Below the pieces are notes generated by a model. It was not told where the DNA came from. It made no database searches and saw nothing but the letters and a program-made list of their open reading frames with translations. This document shows positions 1 to 8,103 of a stretch of DNA of 39,082 nt, piece by piece; position 1 is the first letter of the stretch; every line of letters starts with the position of its first letter. The position numbers were made by a program, and so were the translations under genes. Source of the DNA: an uncultured Parabacteroides sp. (GTDB lineage Bacteria; Bacteroidota; Bacteroidia; Bacteroidales; Tannerellaceae); contig CASFJQ010000041.1 in the NCBI GenBank assembly GCA_949295065.1, forward strand, positions 1 through 39,082. Direction: 5' to 3'.

Positions 1-105
1 CGTTCCCTCTTTAACCAAAGAATAAACCATATCTGTCTTATCAACATATACAAAACCGTCTTCTATCAGCCGGTCGAAACTTTGGATGCCTATTGGGTAC
101 TTCAT
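1..105 (-). CDS. AAA-ATPase-like / PD-(D/E)XK nuclease family protein, N-terminal fragment
   Basis: Only the first 35 codons lie in the window; the gene runs off the left edge. Reading leftward from an ATG at 105-103 gives MKYPIGIQSFDRLIEDGFVY followed by VDKTDMVYSLVKEGT. The pattern K-Y-P-x-G-x-Q-x-F near the start, followed by Y-V-D-K-T, is characteristic of the large Bacteroidetes family annotated as AAA-ATPase-like with a C-terminal PD-(D/E)XK nuclease domain (DUF1703-type), present in many copies per genome with unknown role. The family call rests on recognising this N-terminus; the ATPase motifs and nuclease residues are outside the window, so it cannot be told whether the gene is intact. 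Confidence 0.8.
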   Translation of the reverse strand, partial: MKYPIGIQSFDRLIEDGFVYVDKTDMVYSLVKEGT

Positions 106-232
106 TATCGGGATAAATTTATGTTTTGCTATGTAACAAAGTTAGTAAAAGATAATTGCAGAGGCAAATGAATACATGGTTTTCATTAATTCAAGTTTTT
201 CTAATAATCCTATGTAAAGTAACTGATATTTT

Positions 233-292
233 CCTTGTCAACTTGTCTCTGTAGCCTTGTTAACTTTCAGGTTGAGTAACTTGCTAAACTTA
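233..292. repeat. Spacer repeat, CCTTGTCAAC type, long variant
   Basis: Contains CCTTGTCAACTTGTC, then a variant of the 20-mer CCTTGTATCTGAAGCCTTGT, then GTTAACTTTC and GTTGAGTAACTTGCTAAACTT. The last ~45 bases are a near copy of 23750-23800 (a handful of mismatches), where they form one arm of a long inverted repeat. Here the opposite arm is not obvious. It is the only copy of this longer form near the left edge. Confidence 0.75.
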
Positions 293-639
293 ATCAGCGA
301 AATATCATTTTGTCAATTTGACATTATGACAAATTAACTACCCTGAGATTCCGTTATTTCAGAGCAAACTACAAATATTCCAAAACGATGGCATTCTCAT
401 GAATTTAAGGAAATACATATTGACAGAGTTTCTTATATAAAACTTACAAAATATATTATTCATTGCAATGATTTTCAACTCCAATATCAAAGAGTAAAAG
501 AAAAACAAAGATTACATATCAAAATATCTTTCCCGGGACAATCGTATATTTTCTTCTTCCTGAAGAAAAATCTCGGTTTTCAGGTCCATTTTTTCACCAA
601 AAATCTACTTTTTGAACTCACTAAAGCATTTGTTAAAAA

Positions 640-743
640 TTTGATTGTAATGACTTGAGGTAATCATTGTGAAGAGTGTCCCGAATCATTACAATAACTT
701 GGTGTAATGATTGAGATAACTTACCCAAATCATTGCAATGATT
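640..743. repeat. 22-bp-phased palindrome array I (word AATCATT-NN-AATGACT)
   Basis: Five 16-base near-palindromes start at 640, 662, 684, 706 and 728, exactly 22 bases apart: TTTGATTGTAATGACT, AATCATTGTGAAGAGT, AATCATTACAATAACT, AATGATTGAGATAACT and AATCATTGCAATGATT. The arms are similar, the central dinucleotide varies (GT, GT, AC, GA, GC), and the 6-base linkers vary. The last unit is a perfect palindrome. A related single palindrome lies at 460-471. The array is about 290 bases upstream of the GH92 start. Function unknown; repeated operators on one face of the helix would fit the spacing. Confidence 0.8.
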
Positions 744-1029
744 TTCTGAAATGATAGAAAAAGAAGAGAAAAATCAATTTTTCAGAATCAAAATACACGA
801 ATCACGAGTTAGCAGAAAGTCTGTTATTTTCAATTAATGATACTAAAACAGCGAAATATATGAAATTTTGACAATGTAAATATAATGTGTCATCATTAAA
901 ACTTAACAAGTTAAATGACTTGAATCACACGAAACTTCAATTTCATAAGATAGTCCAACCACATAATAAAAAACAACCATCCTTCCTGGTAATTTTTTCC
1001 GTTATTTTGCATAAAAACACAACAATATC

Positions 1030-4000
1030 ATGAATAAACGAATAGCCTCTTTATTATTAGCTACAGCATTCTGTTCGCAACCTATATCTGCCGAACAGAT
1101 ATGGACTATAGGAAACAACGACAACAGCGCCAAAGGATTCGCATTGGCTCCGGACAAATACAAGGATTATCTGGCACATGATTTTGGATATGAAGACAGG
1201 TATTTCCTTATTGGACATTCTGATACAGAAAAAGACTTTCCTTATATCATTCCCGGACCATCCGACGGATGGGGCGGCACAGGAGGAACTTCCGGCTGGC
1301 GTACGCACGAAACAACCATACTTTTCGGAATAGAAAAAATGCCATCTTCGTCGGAACAGTGGAAACTGGTTATCGACGTTCTGGATAATGCAGTTGTATT
1401 ACCTCCACTTTTGAAGGTTACCGTGAACGGAGAAATGTGGAAATTCCAATTGCCAAAAGGTAAAAACAAAAACTCTATAACAGGTGATTTATCCGGCACT
1501 ACTGAAAACAGAATTGAAATTCCTGTTAATCCGGAATGCCTGCACGAAGGAGGAAACGAGATACGTCTGTCTGTCCTTCAAGGTTCGTGGATTATGTTCG
1601 ACCAGGTAATGCTTGAAGGTCCGTCCGGTGTTTCTCTTGTAAAGCCTGGAAAAGCTTTTGTGCGTAACGTAAAAGCAGCAGAATACGAGTTGAAAGACAA
1701 CGGAAACAGCGTTCAGCCTTTACTTGTCGATGTTGAAGAGCTTTCAGGCAGACCAAATCTTGAAGTTGAGCTTGACGGTAAAAAGATTTTCTCACAACGC
1801 CTGGATACTGCACGATATATCCTGGAAGCTCCAATGCCGGCAGTTAAAGCAGACAAGAAAAGCTACTATGTGGTGAAAGCTGACGGAAAAGTTATTGCCA
1901 AAGGCTCAGTGACCCGTTCTCAGAAACCGGAACAGACCCTTGCCGACTATGTTGACACACGCATAGGAACAGGACACTCACGCTGGATGATTGCACCGGG
2001 ACCATGGATGCCTTTCAGTATGGTTAAGCTCAGTCCGGACAACCAGAACAGCGGATGGCAGAGCGGATACCAACCAACGTTTGAAAATATCGGTTGCTTC
2101 AGCCATATTCACGAATGGACTTTGGGAGGATTAGGCCTGATGCCTACAAACGGCAAGCTAGTTATTCAGGAAGGAGATGAAGCAGATCCGGATTCCGGAT
2201 ACCGTTCACGTATTGACAAACGCACGGAAAAAGCCGGTATCGGATATTATGCGATAAATCTTGAGGACTATGATATCAAGGCAGAACTGACTGCCACAAC
2301 CAGATGCGGTTTCCAAAGATATACATTCCCGACAGACCGCGAAGGAGCACGTATCCTTGTGGATTTACACATCCCGACAGAATATGATTATCAGCTTCGC
2401 GAAGTTGAGCTGCGCCGTGTCAACGATTACAGAATCGAGGGCGTAAGTCATCAGTTGTCGAAATACGTTTGGAGTGATGATGCCGACCAGGACTATAAGC
2501 TTCATTTTGTTCTTGAATTTGACCAGCCTATCGCAGATATGGGAATTTGGGCAGATGGAGAAGTCAGACGCGACACCATCCTTAAAGCTAAAGACCTGAA
2601 AGATGCAGGAGCATATCTGCAATTCGATGTCAAGAATAATCCTGTAGTTCAGGTTCGTTCGGGCATTTCTCTGGTTAGTATTGAGAATGCCAGTCTGAAC
2701 CTTGAGACAGAAATAACACGACCATTCGGTTGGAATTTCGAAGCTGTCAAAAAAAATCAGCTGGATGTATGGAACGACATTTTCGGACGTGTTCAGATAA
2801 ATACAGCAGACAGTCAGGAAAAGACCCGTTTCTACAACAATATGTATCGAGCCCTTTGTAGCCGTAATACCTGGAGCGACGTAAACGGTGAATGGATTTC
2901 GACAGATAAGAAGGTTCGCCGCCTGGCTAATTCTGACGATATGGCTTTGGGTTGTGATGCTTTTTGGAATACATTCTGGAATCTTAACCAGTTCTGGAAT
3001 CTTGTCACTCCGGAATGGAGCAAACGATGGGTAAACTCACAGCTTGCCATGTATGATGCCAATGGATGGCTGGCTAAAGGCCCTGCTGGTATGAATTATA
3101 TCCCTGTAATGGTTGCAGAACATGAAATTCCTCTCATCGTTGGTGCATACCAGATGGGAATACGCGACTTTGACACAGACAAGGCGCTCGAAGCTATGTT
3201 GAAAATGCAAAGTACTCCATCACAAAAAGTATTTGACGGATATGCAGGAAACCGAGATTTGAAAACTTATCTGGAACATGGTTACGTTCCGTCTGACCAG
3301 GGACGTTTCTCCAATTCTCTTGAATATTCTTACGATGACTGGACTGTAGGACAGTTTGCGAAAGCTCTTGGCAAGGATGACATCTACAAGAAATTCAACG
3401 AACGCGGTTACTGGTGGAAAAACGTAATAGAGCGCAAATCAGGTTTTGCCGTTCTGAAAGACAGCAAAGGTAAATGGGCAAAAGATTTCGACCCGTTCCG
3501 TTCAGGTGCAAACCAGCATTATGTTGAAGGTAATGCTTGGCAGCTTACATATTTTGTTCCACAGGATGTTCCGGCACTGGCTGATTATATGGGCAAGAAA
3601 CGCTTCATAGAACGTCTGGAATGGGGATTCCAAGCAAGCGAACCATGGCGCTACAATGCTCCAAACGACCAATATTGGGATTTCCCTGTAGTGCAGGGCA
3701 ACCAGCAGTCAATGCATTTCGCTTTCCTATTCAACTGGGTGGGCAAACCTTGGGAAACTCAGAAATGGAGCCGTTCAATCATCGACCGCTACTATGGTGC
3801 CGGTATTGCCAATGCTTATCTTGGCGATGAAGACCAGGGACAAATGAGTGCATGGTTCATCATGGCTGCGATAGGATTATTCCAAACAGACGGAGGATGT
3901 AACATTAATCCGGTTTATGAAATTGCAAGCCCGCTGTATGAAAAGACTGTTATCAGACTAGACAACCGTTATGGTCGTGGCGACAAATTCGTTATCGAAG

Positions 4001-4161
4001 CACGCAACGCTTCACGTCTGAACAAATATATTCAGTCTGCTACTCTCAACGGCAAGCCTCTGAATTCTTTCAAATTCCCGGCATCGGAATTGCTGAAAGG
4101 TGGAACCCTCGTACTTGAAATGGGCGATAAACCTAATAAGAAATGGGGTGTGGAAAAATAA
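1030..4161 (+). CDS. Secreted GH92 alpha-mannosidase with N-terminal PL4-type beta-sandwich domain
   Basis: Probable exported exo-alpha-mannosidase that trims alpha-linked mannose from host or fungal glycans. Residues 1-21 form a signal peptide. Residues ~23-197 (IWTIGNNDNSAKGFALAP, then SDTEKDFPYIIPGPSDG) match the carbohydrate-binding-like domain III of PL4 rhamnogalacturonan lyases, and ~305-1035 is GH92, opening with YVDTRIGTG (307-315). Expected catalytic regions are present: YVEGNAWQ with E833 as candidate general acid, and GDEDQGQMSAW with D933/D935 as candidate base. At 1043 residues it exceeds a bare GH92 (~750) because of the extra domain. No SusC/SusD pair is next to it, so it is not in a visible polysaccharide utilisation locus. 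Linkage specificity (1,2, 1,3 or other) cannot be read from sequence alone. Confidence 0.93.
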   Translation: MNKRIASLLLATAFCSQPISAEQIWTIGNNDNSAKGFALAPDKYKDYLAHDFGYEDRYFLIGHSDTEKDFPYIIPGPSDGWGGTGGTSGWRTHETTILFGIEKMPSSSEQWKLVIDVLDNAVVLPPLLKVTVNGEMWKFQLPKGKNKNSITGDLSGTTENRIEIPVNPECLHEGGNEIRLSVLQGSWIMFDQVMLEGPSGVSLVKPGKAFVRNVKAAEYELKDNGNSVQPLLVDVEELSGRPNLEVELDGKKIFSQRLDTARYILEAPMPAVKADKKSYYVVKADGKVIAKGSVTRSQKPEQTLADYVDTRIGTGHSRWMIAPGPWMPFSMVKLSPDNQNSGWQSGYQPTFENIGCFSHIHEWTLGGLGLMPTNGKLVIQEGDEADPDSGYRSRIDKRTEKAGIGYYAINLEDYDIKAELTATTRCGFQRYTFPTDREGARILVDLHIPTEYDYQLREVELRRVNDYRIEGVSHQLSKYVWSDDADQDYKLHFVLEFDQPIADMGIWADGEVRRDTILKAKDLKDAGAYLQFDVKNNPVVQVRSGISLVSIENASLNLETEITRPFGWNFEAVKKNQLDVWNDIFGRVQINTADSQEKTRFYNNMYRALCSRNTWSDVNGEWISTDKKVRRLANSDDMALGCDAFWNTFWNLNQFWNLVTPEWSKRWVNSQLAMYDANGWLAKGPAGMNYIPVMVAEHEIPLIVGAYQMGIRDFDTDKALEAMLKMQSTPSQKVFDGYAGNRDLKTYLEHGYVPSDQGRFSNSLEYSYDDWTVGQFAKALGKDDIYKKFNERGYWWKNVIERKSGFAVLKDSKGKWAKDFDPFRSGANQHYVEGNAWQLTYFVPQDVPALADYMGKKRFIERLEWGFQASEPWRYNAPNDQYWDFPVVQGNQQSMHFAFLFNWVGKPWETQKWSRSIIDRYYGAGIANAYLGDEDQGQMSAWFIMAAIGLFQTDGGCNINPVYEIASPLYEKTVIRLDNRYGRGDKFVIEARNASRLNKYIQSATLNGKPLNSFKFPASELLKGGTLVLEMGDKPNKKWGVEK

Positions 4162-4242
4162 ATCTACAAACAGAAAGAATAGATAATAGCTGACATCATA
4201 ACCGTGAAGTCTTTAATGGATTAAAAGATTTGTTTGGTTAAC

Positions 4243-4280
4243 AAAAAACCTTCCGGAGAAATTTTTCCGGAAGGTTTTTT
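4243..4280. terminator. Bidirectional rho-independent terminator
   Basis: CCTTCCGGA at 4249-4257 pairs with TCCGGAAGG at 4266-4274, flanked by six A on the left and six T on the right, so it can end transcription in both directions. It sits between the converging GH92 gene and mtnA. Confidence 0.9.
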
Positions 4281-4330
4281 ATAAAACAATTATTGCAATT
4301 TCAACATTGCTATCTTTTTTCAACACATTA

Positions 4331-5431
4331 CTACATTAAATCCACATTTTTGAAAACTCCTTTCTCCGTTACATATGCAGTGACAAGAGATGCAGGAGTA
4401 ACATCGAAAGCAGGATTATAAACCTTTACATTTTCGGGAGCCATACGGTGAATGTAATGCATTTCGGTTACTTCAGATGCAGAACGCTGTTCTATAATAA
4501 TATCATTTCCCGTAGGTGTATCTTTATCGAACGTGCTGCTAGGTCCAAGGACATAGAACGGGATGCCGTAGTGATGTGCCAGAACCGCAAGTCCGCAAGT
4601 TCCAATTTTGTTTGCGACATCGCCATTTGCAGCTATTCGGTCAAAGCCAACCATTACCATATCAACCATTCCACGGCTCATCAATGATGCAGCCATATTA
4701 TCGCAGGATAATGTCGTATCAACCCCAAATCTCATCAACTCGTAGGCGGTAAGACGTGCGCCTTGTAACAACGGGCGTGTTTCGTCTGCATATACTTTAG
4801 GATTCAAACCCATAGCCTGAGCCAGATAGATTGGAGCAAGAGCTGTTCCATAGCGTGACACCGCAAGATGACCAGCATTGCAATGTGTTAGTATCCGGCT
4901 TCCTTCTGAAATCAAATCTACTCCATGCGAAGCTATTTGCCTGCACATTTCTATATCTTCGTCCTTGATTTTAATAGCCTCAGATAACAAACAAGATTTC
5001 AATTCAAAAGAATCTGTCTCTGAAAGAATTTCCTTACCTGCTATATACTGATTGAAACAATCTGTCATCCTGTTGAGTGCCCACGAAAGATTAACGGCAG
5101 TTGGGCGACTAGCTCTAATTCTGTCAGCCAACGCCATAAATTCTTCTTTCAGAAGAGACACAGAAGAAACTGACAATAAAGTACGCACAAAACAAACATA
5201 CAATCCTGCTGCTGCGGCAACTCCAATTGCTGGAGCTCCTCTGACCTTCAATCGTACAATTGCATCTATCAGCTCTTTTTCATCTTCAATTTTAAGGAAA
5301 ATCTCCCGTTCCGGAAGTTGAGTTTGGTCAAGGATTACAAGGCAATCTTCTTTCTCATTTAACACCACAACATCAGGCAAAGAGAAAGTTTGCTCCAGTT
5401 TGTCCAGGCCTATTTGTTTAGGGGATATCAT
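4331..5431 (-). CDS. mtnA: S-methyl-5-thioribose-1-phosphate isomerase
   Basis: Converts methylthioribose-1-phosphate to methylthioribulose-1-phosphate in cytoplasmic methionine salvage. The 366-residue length is normal for MtnA. Family landmarks are seen: VRGAPAIG (63-70), the active-site cysteine in LTHCNAGH (C184), and the catalytic aspartate in GFDRIAANGD (D264), followed by NKIGTCGLAVLAHHYGIPFYV. These separate MtnA from the related eIF2B-like proteins and ribose-1,5-bisphosphate isomerases, though a ribose-1,5-bisphosphate role is not strictly excluded. No other methionine-salvage gene is in the window. The start codon is preceded, 9 bases upstream, by 11 perfect copies of an 8-bp repeat and no Shine-Dalgarno sequence. 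Confidence 0.92.
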   Translation of the reverse strand: MISPKQIGLDKLEQTFSLPDVVVLNEKEDCLVILDQTQLPEREIFLKIEDEKELIDAIVRLKVRGAPAIGVAAAAGLYVCFVRTLLSVSSVSLLKEEFMALADRIRASRPTAVNLSWALNRMTDCFNQYIAGKEILSETDSFELKSCLLSEAIKIKDEDIEMCRQIASHGVDLISEGSRILTHCNAGHLAVSRYGTALAPIYLAQAMGLNPKVYADETRPLLQGARLTAYELMRFGVDTTLSCDNMAASLMSRGMVDMVMVGFDRIAANGDVANKIGTCGLAVLAHHYGIPFYVLGPSSTFDKDTPTGNDIIIEQRSASEVTEMHYIHRMAPENVKVYNPAFDVTPASLVTAYVTEKGVFKNVDLM

Positions 5432-5440
5432 AGATATAAG

Positions 5441-5530
5441 TTTTTGAGTTTTTGAGTTTTTGAGTTTTTGAGTTTTTGAGTTTTTGAGTTTTTGAGTTTT
5501 TGAGTTTTTGAGTTTTTGAGTTTTTGAGTT
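5441..5530. repeat. Microsatellite: 11 perfect copies of an 8-bp unit upstream of mtnA
   Basis: TTTTTGAG is repeated 11 times without error (5441-5528), plus TT. In the mtnA sense this is CTCAAAAA, the same word found in one or two copies directly before several other start codons in the window (17580-17605, 19130-19150, 22085-22111). It fills most of the 109-base gap between the GH3-family stop and the mtnA start. A perfect tandem array of this size is expected to change copy number by slippage. Confidence 0.97.
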
Positions 5531-5540
5531 TACAAATTTT

Positions 5541-7055
5541 TCAAATCTCGTTATTCATTTTCAGCATTTCTTCCAGAATAATGCGGTTATTGCTCAGACG
5601 CGGGATTTTATGCTGTCCGCCTTCTTTCCCTTTCATTTTGAGCCAGTCATAGAAGCAATTCTTACGTGCAGGAATGACTTCTAAAGGCTGAAGTGATATT
5701 TCCTTATATCGCTTCGCCTCATAATCTGAATTTACCTCCTGAAGTTTAAGGTCAAGTATATGGGCAAATTCAGCCAATGACTCAGGTTGCCTGTCAAATT
5801 CAATCAGCCACTGATGACGGCCTTTTGCATTGTTTAGAAGGAACAGAGGGGCCACGGTATAATCAGTAATGACTGCACCAGTAAGCTTACAGGCTTCGGC
5901 CAGAGCCTTATCGGCATTATGTACCATAAGTTCTTCGCCAAAGGCATTTATGAAATGTTTTGTTCTGCCGGAGATTACAAATTTATATGGATTTGTGGAA
6001 GTAAAGCATACTGTATCACCAATCTCATATCTCCACAGGCCACCAGGAGTTGAGATAAGCATTGCATAATTTTTACCGGTTTCCACCGCTTCAAGAGGCA
6101 ATACGGTCGGATTATCATTCTCCAATTCATTGAGCGGAATGAACTCGTAATATATTCCATAATCGAGCATAAGCAGAAGTGAGGCATCATTCGGGTCGTC
6201 CTGAATGCCAAAGAAACCTTCGGAAGCATTATAAGTTTCCATATAATGCATCTTGTCCGATGGAATAAGCGACTTATACTGTTCACGATAAGGATTGAAA
6301 CTTATTCCTCCATGGAAGAATACTTCGAGATTGGGCCATACATCCGTCAGATATTCCGCACCTGCTTTTTTCATCACAGCCTTGATAAGCACAAGCATCC
6401 AGGAAGGAACACCGGATATATTGGTAACATTCTTATTATACGTATTTTCAACAATGGATTTTATTTTACTTTCCCATTCATCCATCAGGATTATCTTCTT
6501 TTCTGGAACACGGACAATCTCAACCAGCGGATTAAGGTTCTGCAAAAGAACAGCAGAGAGGTCGCCACAATGAATATCCTTATTCAGAGGCGACGAACTG
6601 TGACTGCCACCAAGAATCAGCCCTTTCCCTTGAAAAAAACGGCTTTGCGGATTATTACGCAAATATAATGCGACAGTGTCAAAACCGCCCCGATAATGAG
6701 TTTTCTTAAGAACTTCAGATGTAACCGGAAGGAATTTACTTTTATCACTTGTTGTGCCGCTACTTTTGGCAAACCATTTTACGTGAGTAGGCCAGATAAT
6801 ATTACTCTCACCATTAAGCATACGCTTTATATCGGCCTTCAGAGAATCGTAAGTTTGTACGGGAATACGGCAAAAATCATTATGCGAATGAATTGTGTTG
6901 AAGGCATATTTTTTGCCCCATTCTGTTTTCTCAGCAGTTTTCAGAAGATATTTCAACTGCAAATCCTGCAGTTCATGAGCATGACTATAGTATTTTTCAA
7001 CAGCCTTCTGGCGAGAATGGAAAAATACGGAAATACTTTTTGTTAATAAATCCAT
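5541..7055 (-). CDS. GH3-family (auxin-responsive promoter-like) adenylate-forming enzyme
   Basis: Member of the GH3 acyl-acid amido synthetase family, first known from plants, where it conjugates amino acids to acids such as auxin through an acyl-adenylate. Bacterial homologues are common in Bacteroidetes; their substrate is unknown to me. Seen in the 504 residues: the ATP-binding serine/threonine loop FAKSSGTTSDKSKFLPVT (~95-112), SGVPSWM in the middle, and the motif GGLWRYEIGDTVCFTS with the conserved YEIGD, followed by a small C-terminal domain ending around KIPRLSNNR. No signal peptide, so cytoplasmic. It lies upstream of mtnA in the same direction, but the microsatellite between them makes co-transcription uncertain. 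Confidence 0.88.
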   Translation of the reverse strand: MDLLTKSISVFFHSRQKAVEKYYSHAHELQDLQLKYLLKTAEKTEWGKKYAFNTIHSHNDFCRIPVQTYDSLKADIKRMLNGESNIIWPTHVKWFAKSSGTTSDKSKFLPVTSEVLKKTHYRGGFDTVALYLRNNPQSRFFQGKGLILGGSHSSSPLNKDIHCGDLSAVLLQNLNPLVEIVRVPEKKIILMDEWESKIKSIVENTYNKNVTNISGVPSWMLVLIKAVMKKAGAEYLTDVWPNLEVFFHGGISFNPYREQYKSLIPSDKMHYMETYNASEGFFGIQDDPNDASLLLMLDYGIYYEFIPLNELENDNPTVLPLEAVETGKNYAMLISTPGGLWRYEIGDTVCFTSTNPYKFVISGRTKHFINAFGEELMVHNADKALAEACKLTGAVITDYTVAPLFLLNNAKGRHQWLIEFDRQPESLAEFAHILDLKLQEVNSDYEAKRYKEISLQPLEVIPARKNCFYDWLKMKGKEGGQHKIPRLSNNRIILEEMLKMNNEI

Positions 7056-7112
7056 TGCCTATTTTTGCTGATAATGATATTAGATTACGCAAATGTATGC
7101 AAACTTACGGAT

Positions 7113-7167
7113 ATAAAAAAGGAGGCAATATGTCAAAAGCATGAAATCCCGACATATTACCTCCTTT
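7113..7167 (-). terminator. Rho-independent terminator after rnc
   Basis: AAAGGAGG (7118-7125) pairs with CCTCCTTT (7160-7167) and AATATGTC (7127-7134) with GACATATT (7151-7158), with one mismatch between the blocks and a 16-base loop. Read leftward, the stem is followed by a run of T (7115-7120). It closes the acpP-fabF-rnc unit. Confidence 0.88.
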
Positions 7168-7175
7168 ATTTTTGT

Positions 7176-8102
7176 TTACTTTTCCACAGATTCCTGTTGT
7201 GTCTGCAGAGATGTATTTTCTTGTTCCAATTCTTCTGTCTGAATCTCAGTCTGAGCCGGCTGTTCGTCTGAAACAACAGGTTCGCTACAGCTCACTTCAG
7301 AACTATTTTCGGCAGCACGAGCTTCTTTTTTCTTTTTCTTTATATCATTTACAAGCTGCTGGAATTCTTTATCCGTACGCAGCTTTTTCAAAGCCATTTG
7401 TGCAGCGTTCTGATGAGATTCTTTCTTTGTATATCCTATTCCGATACCCATTTGTATTTCGCCCTCAAGAATTATAGAAGTCTGAAAAACCGGGTTTCCG
7501 TCATTATCGTTGAATGATTCAATAATACTGAAATCAACGGACAATTTGTTTTTCTGTCCCCATTCTATAAGGTGCGACTTGAAGTTCATTTCCTTCTTTG
7601 CTATATTATCAAGGTCGATATATTTCCTGATGATAATCTTACTTATGAAGTCAAAAGCAGCATAATAGCCGTGATCCAGATAAACAGCACCAATAAGTGC
7701 TTCCAAGGCATTTCCGTATATATAATTATTGTGAGTACTTACCTTGGTAGCATATTTCACCATCTTATCAAGACCAAGCTCGAGGGCTATATGGTTCAAT
7801 GTCTCACGCTTCACTATCTTTGAACGCGTGTTAGTAAGATAACCTTCCTTTTTATTAGGGAAATGAACATAGACAATATCTGCGACTATGGCATCCAGAA
7901 TTGCATCACCCAGGAATTCCAAACGTTCGTTGTTAAGTGATTTTCCATTCTCGTCCTCGACAGACGAAGATCTGTGAAGAAAGGCCTGCTCGTAAATCTT
8001 GATATCGTCCGGGTAATAACCGGTAATCTTATAAATAGACAAATAAGGCTCCTTACCTTTATTCTTAAGGAGCCTTATTTTCTTGTATAATTGTGATAAC
8101 AC
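7176..8102 (-). CDS. rnc: Ribonuclease III
   Basis: Cleaves double-stranded RNA in rRNA and mRNA processing. The RNase III signature NERLEFLGDAILD is at 58-70 and the second acidic site (NALEALIGAVY, E134) is intact. A double-stranded RNA-binding domain spans ~173-243, with the usual KKESHQNAAQMALKKL end. After it comes a 60-residue charged, glutamate/glutamine-rich tail (KKKKKEARAAENSSEV onwards) beyond the usual family length. The start is GTG at 8102-8100, one base after the fabF stop codon, which argues for translational coupling. No ATG that preserves the RNase domain is available downstream. Confidence 0.95.
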   Translation of the reverse strand: MLSQLYKKIRLLKNKGKEPYLSIYKITGYYPDDIKIYEQAFLHRSSSVEDENGKSLNNERLEFLGDAILDAIVADIVYVHFPNKKEGYLTNTRSKIVKRETLNHIALELGLDKMVKYATKVSTHNNYIYGNALEALIGAVYLDHGYYAAFDFISKIIIRKYIDLDNIAKKEMNFKSHLIEWGQKNKLSVDFSIIESFNDNDGNPVFQTSIILEGEIQMGIGIGYTKKESHQNAAQMALKKLRTDKEFQQLVNDIKKKKKEARAAENSSEVSCSEPVVSDEQPAQTEIQTEELEQENTSLQTQQESVEK

Positions 8103-8103
8103 G

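Larger units (their letters stand above)
106..1029. other. Gene-free stretch upstream of the GH92 gene
   Basis: I see no convincing coding region in these 924 bases. They are AT-rich and hold a copy of the spacer repeat (233-292), an isolated 12-bp perfect palindrome TCATTGCAATGA at 460-471, and an array of palindromes with a 22-bp period (640-743). The two flanking genes diverge, so promoters for both should be here. TTATTTTG at 1002-1009 resembles a -7 box (7 of 8 to TAnnTTTG) but lies very close to the ATG at 1030 and I do not rely on it. Confidence 0.6.

Noticed and set aside
1002-1009. Promoter -7 box of GH92
   Set aside because: TTATTTTG deviates from the consensus, has no matching -33 box and would leave only about 15 bases before the start codon.
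6246-6668. Open frame of 140 codons on the + strand
   Set aside because: Lies inside the GH3-family gene in antisense; no motif and no promoter.
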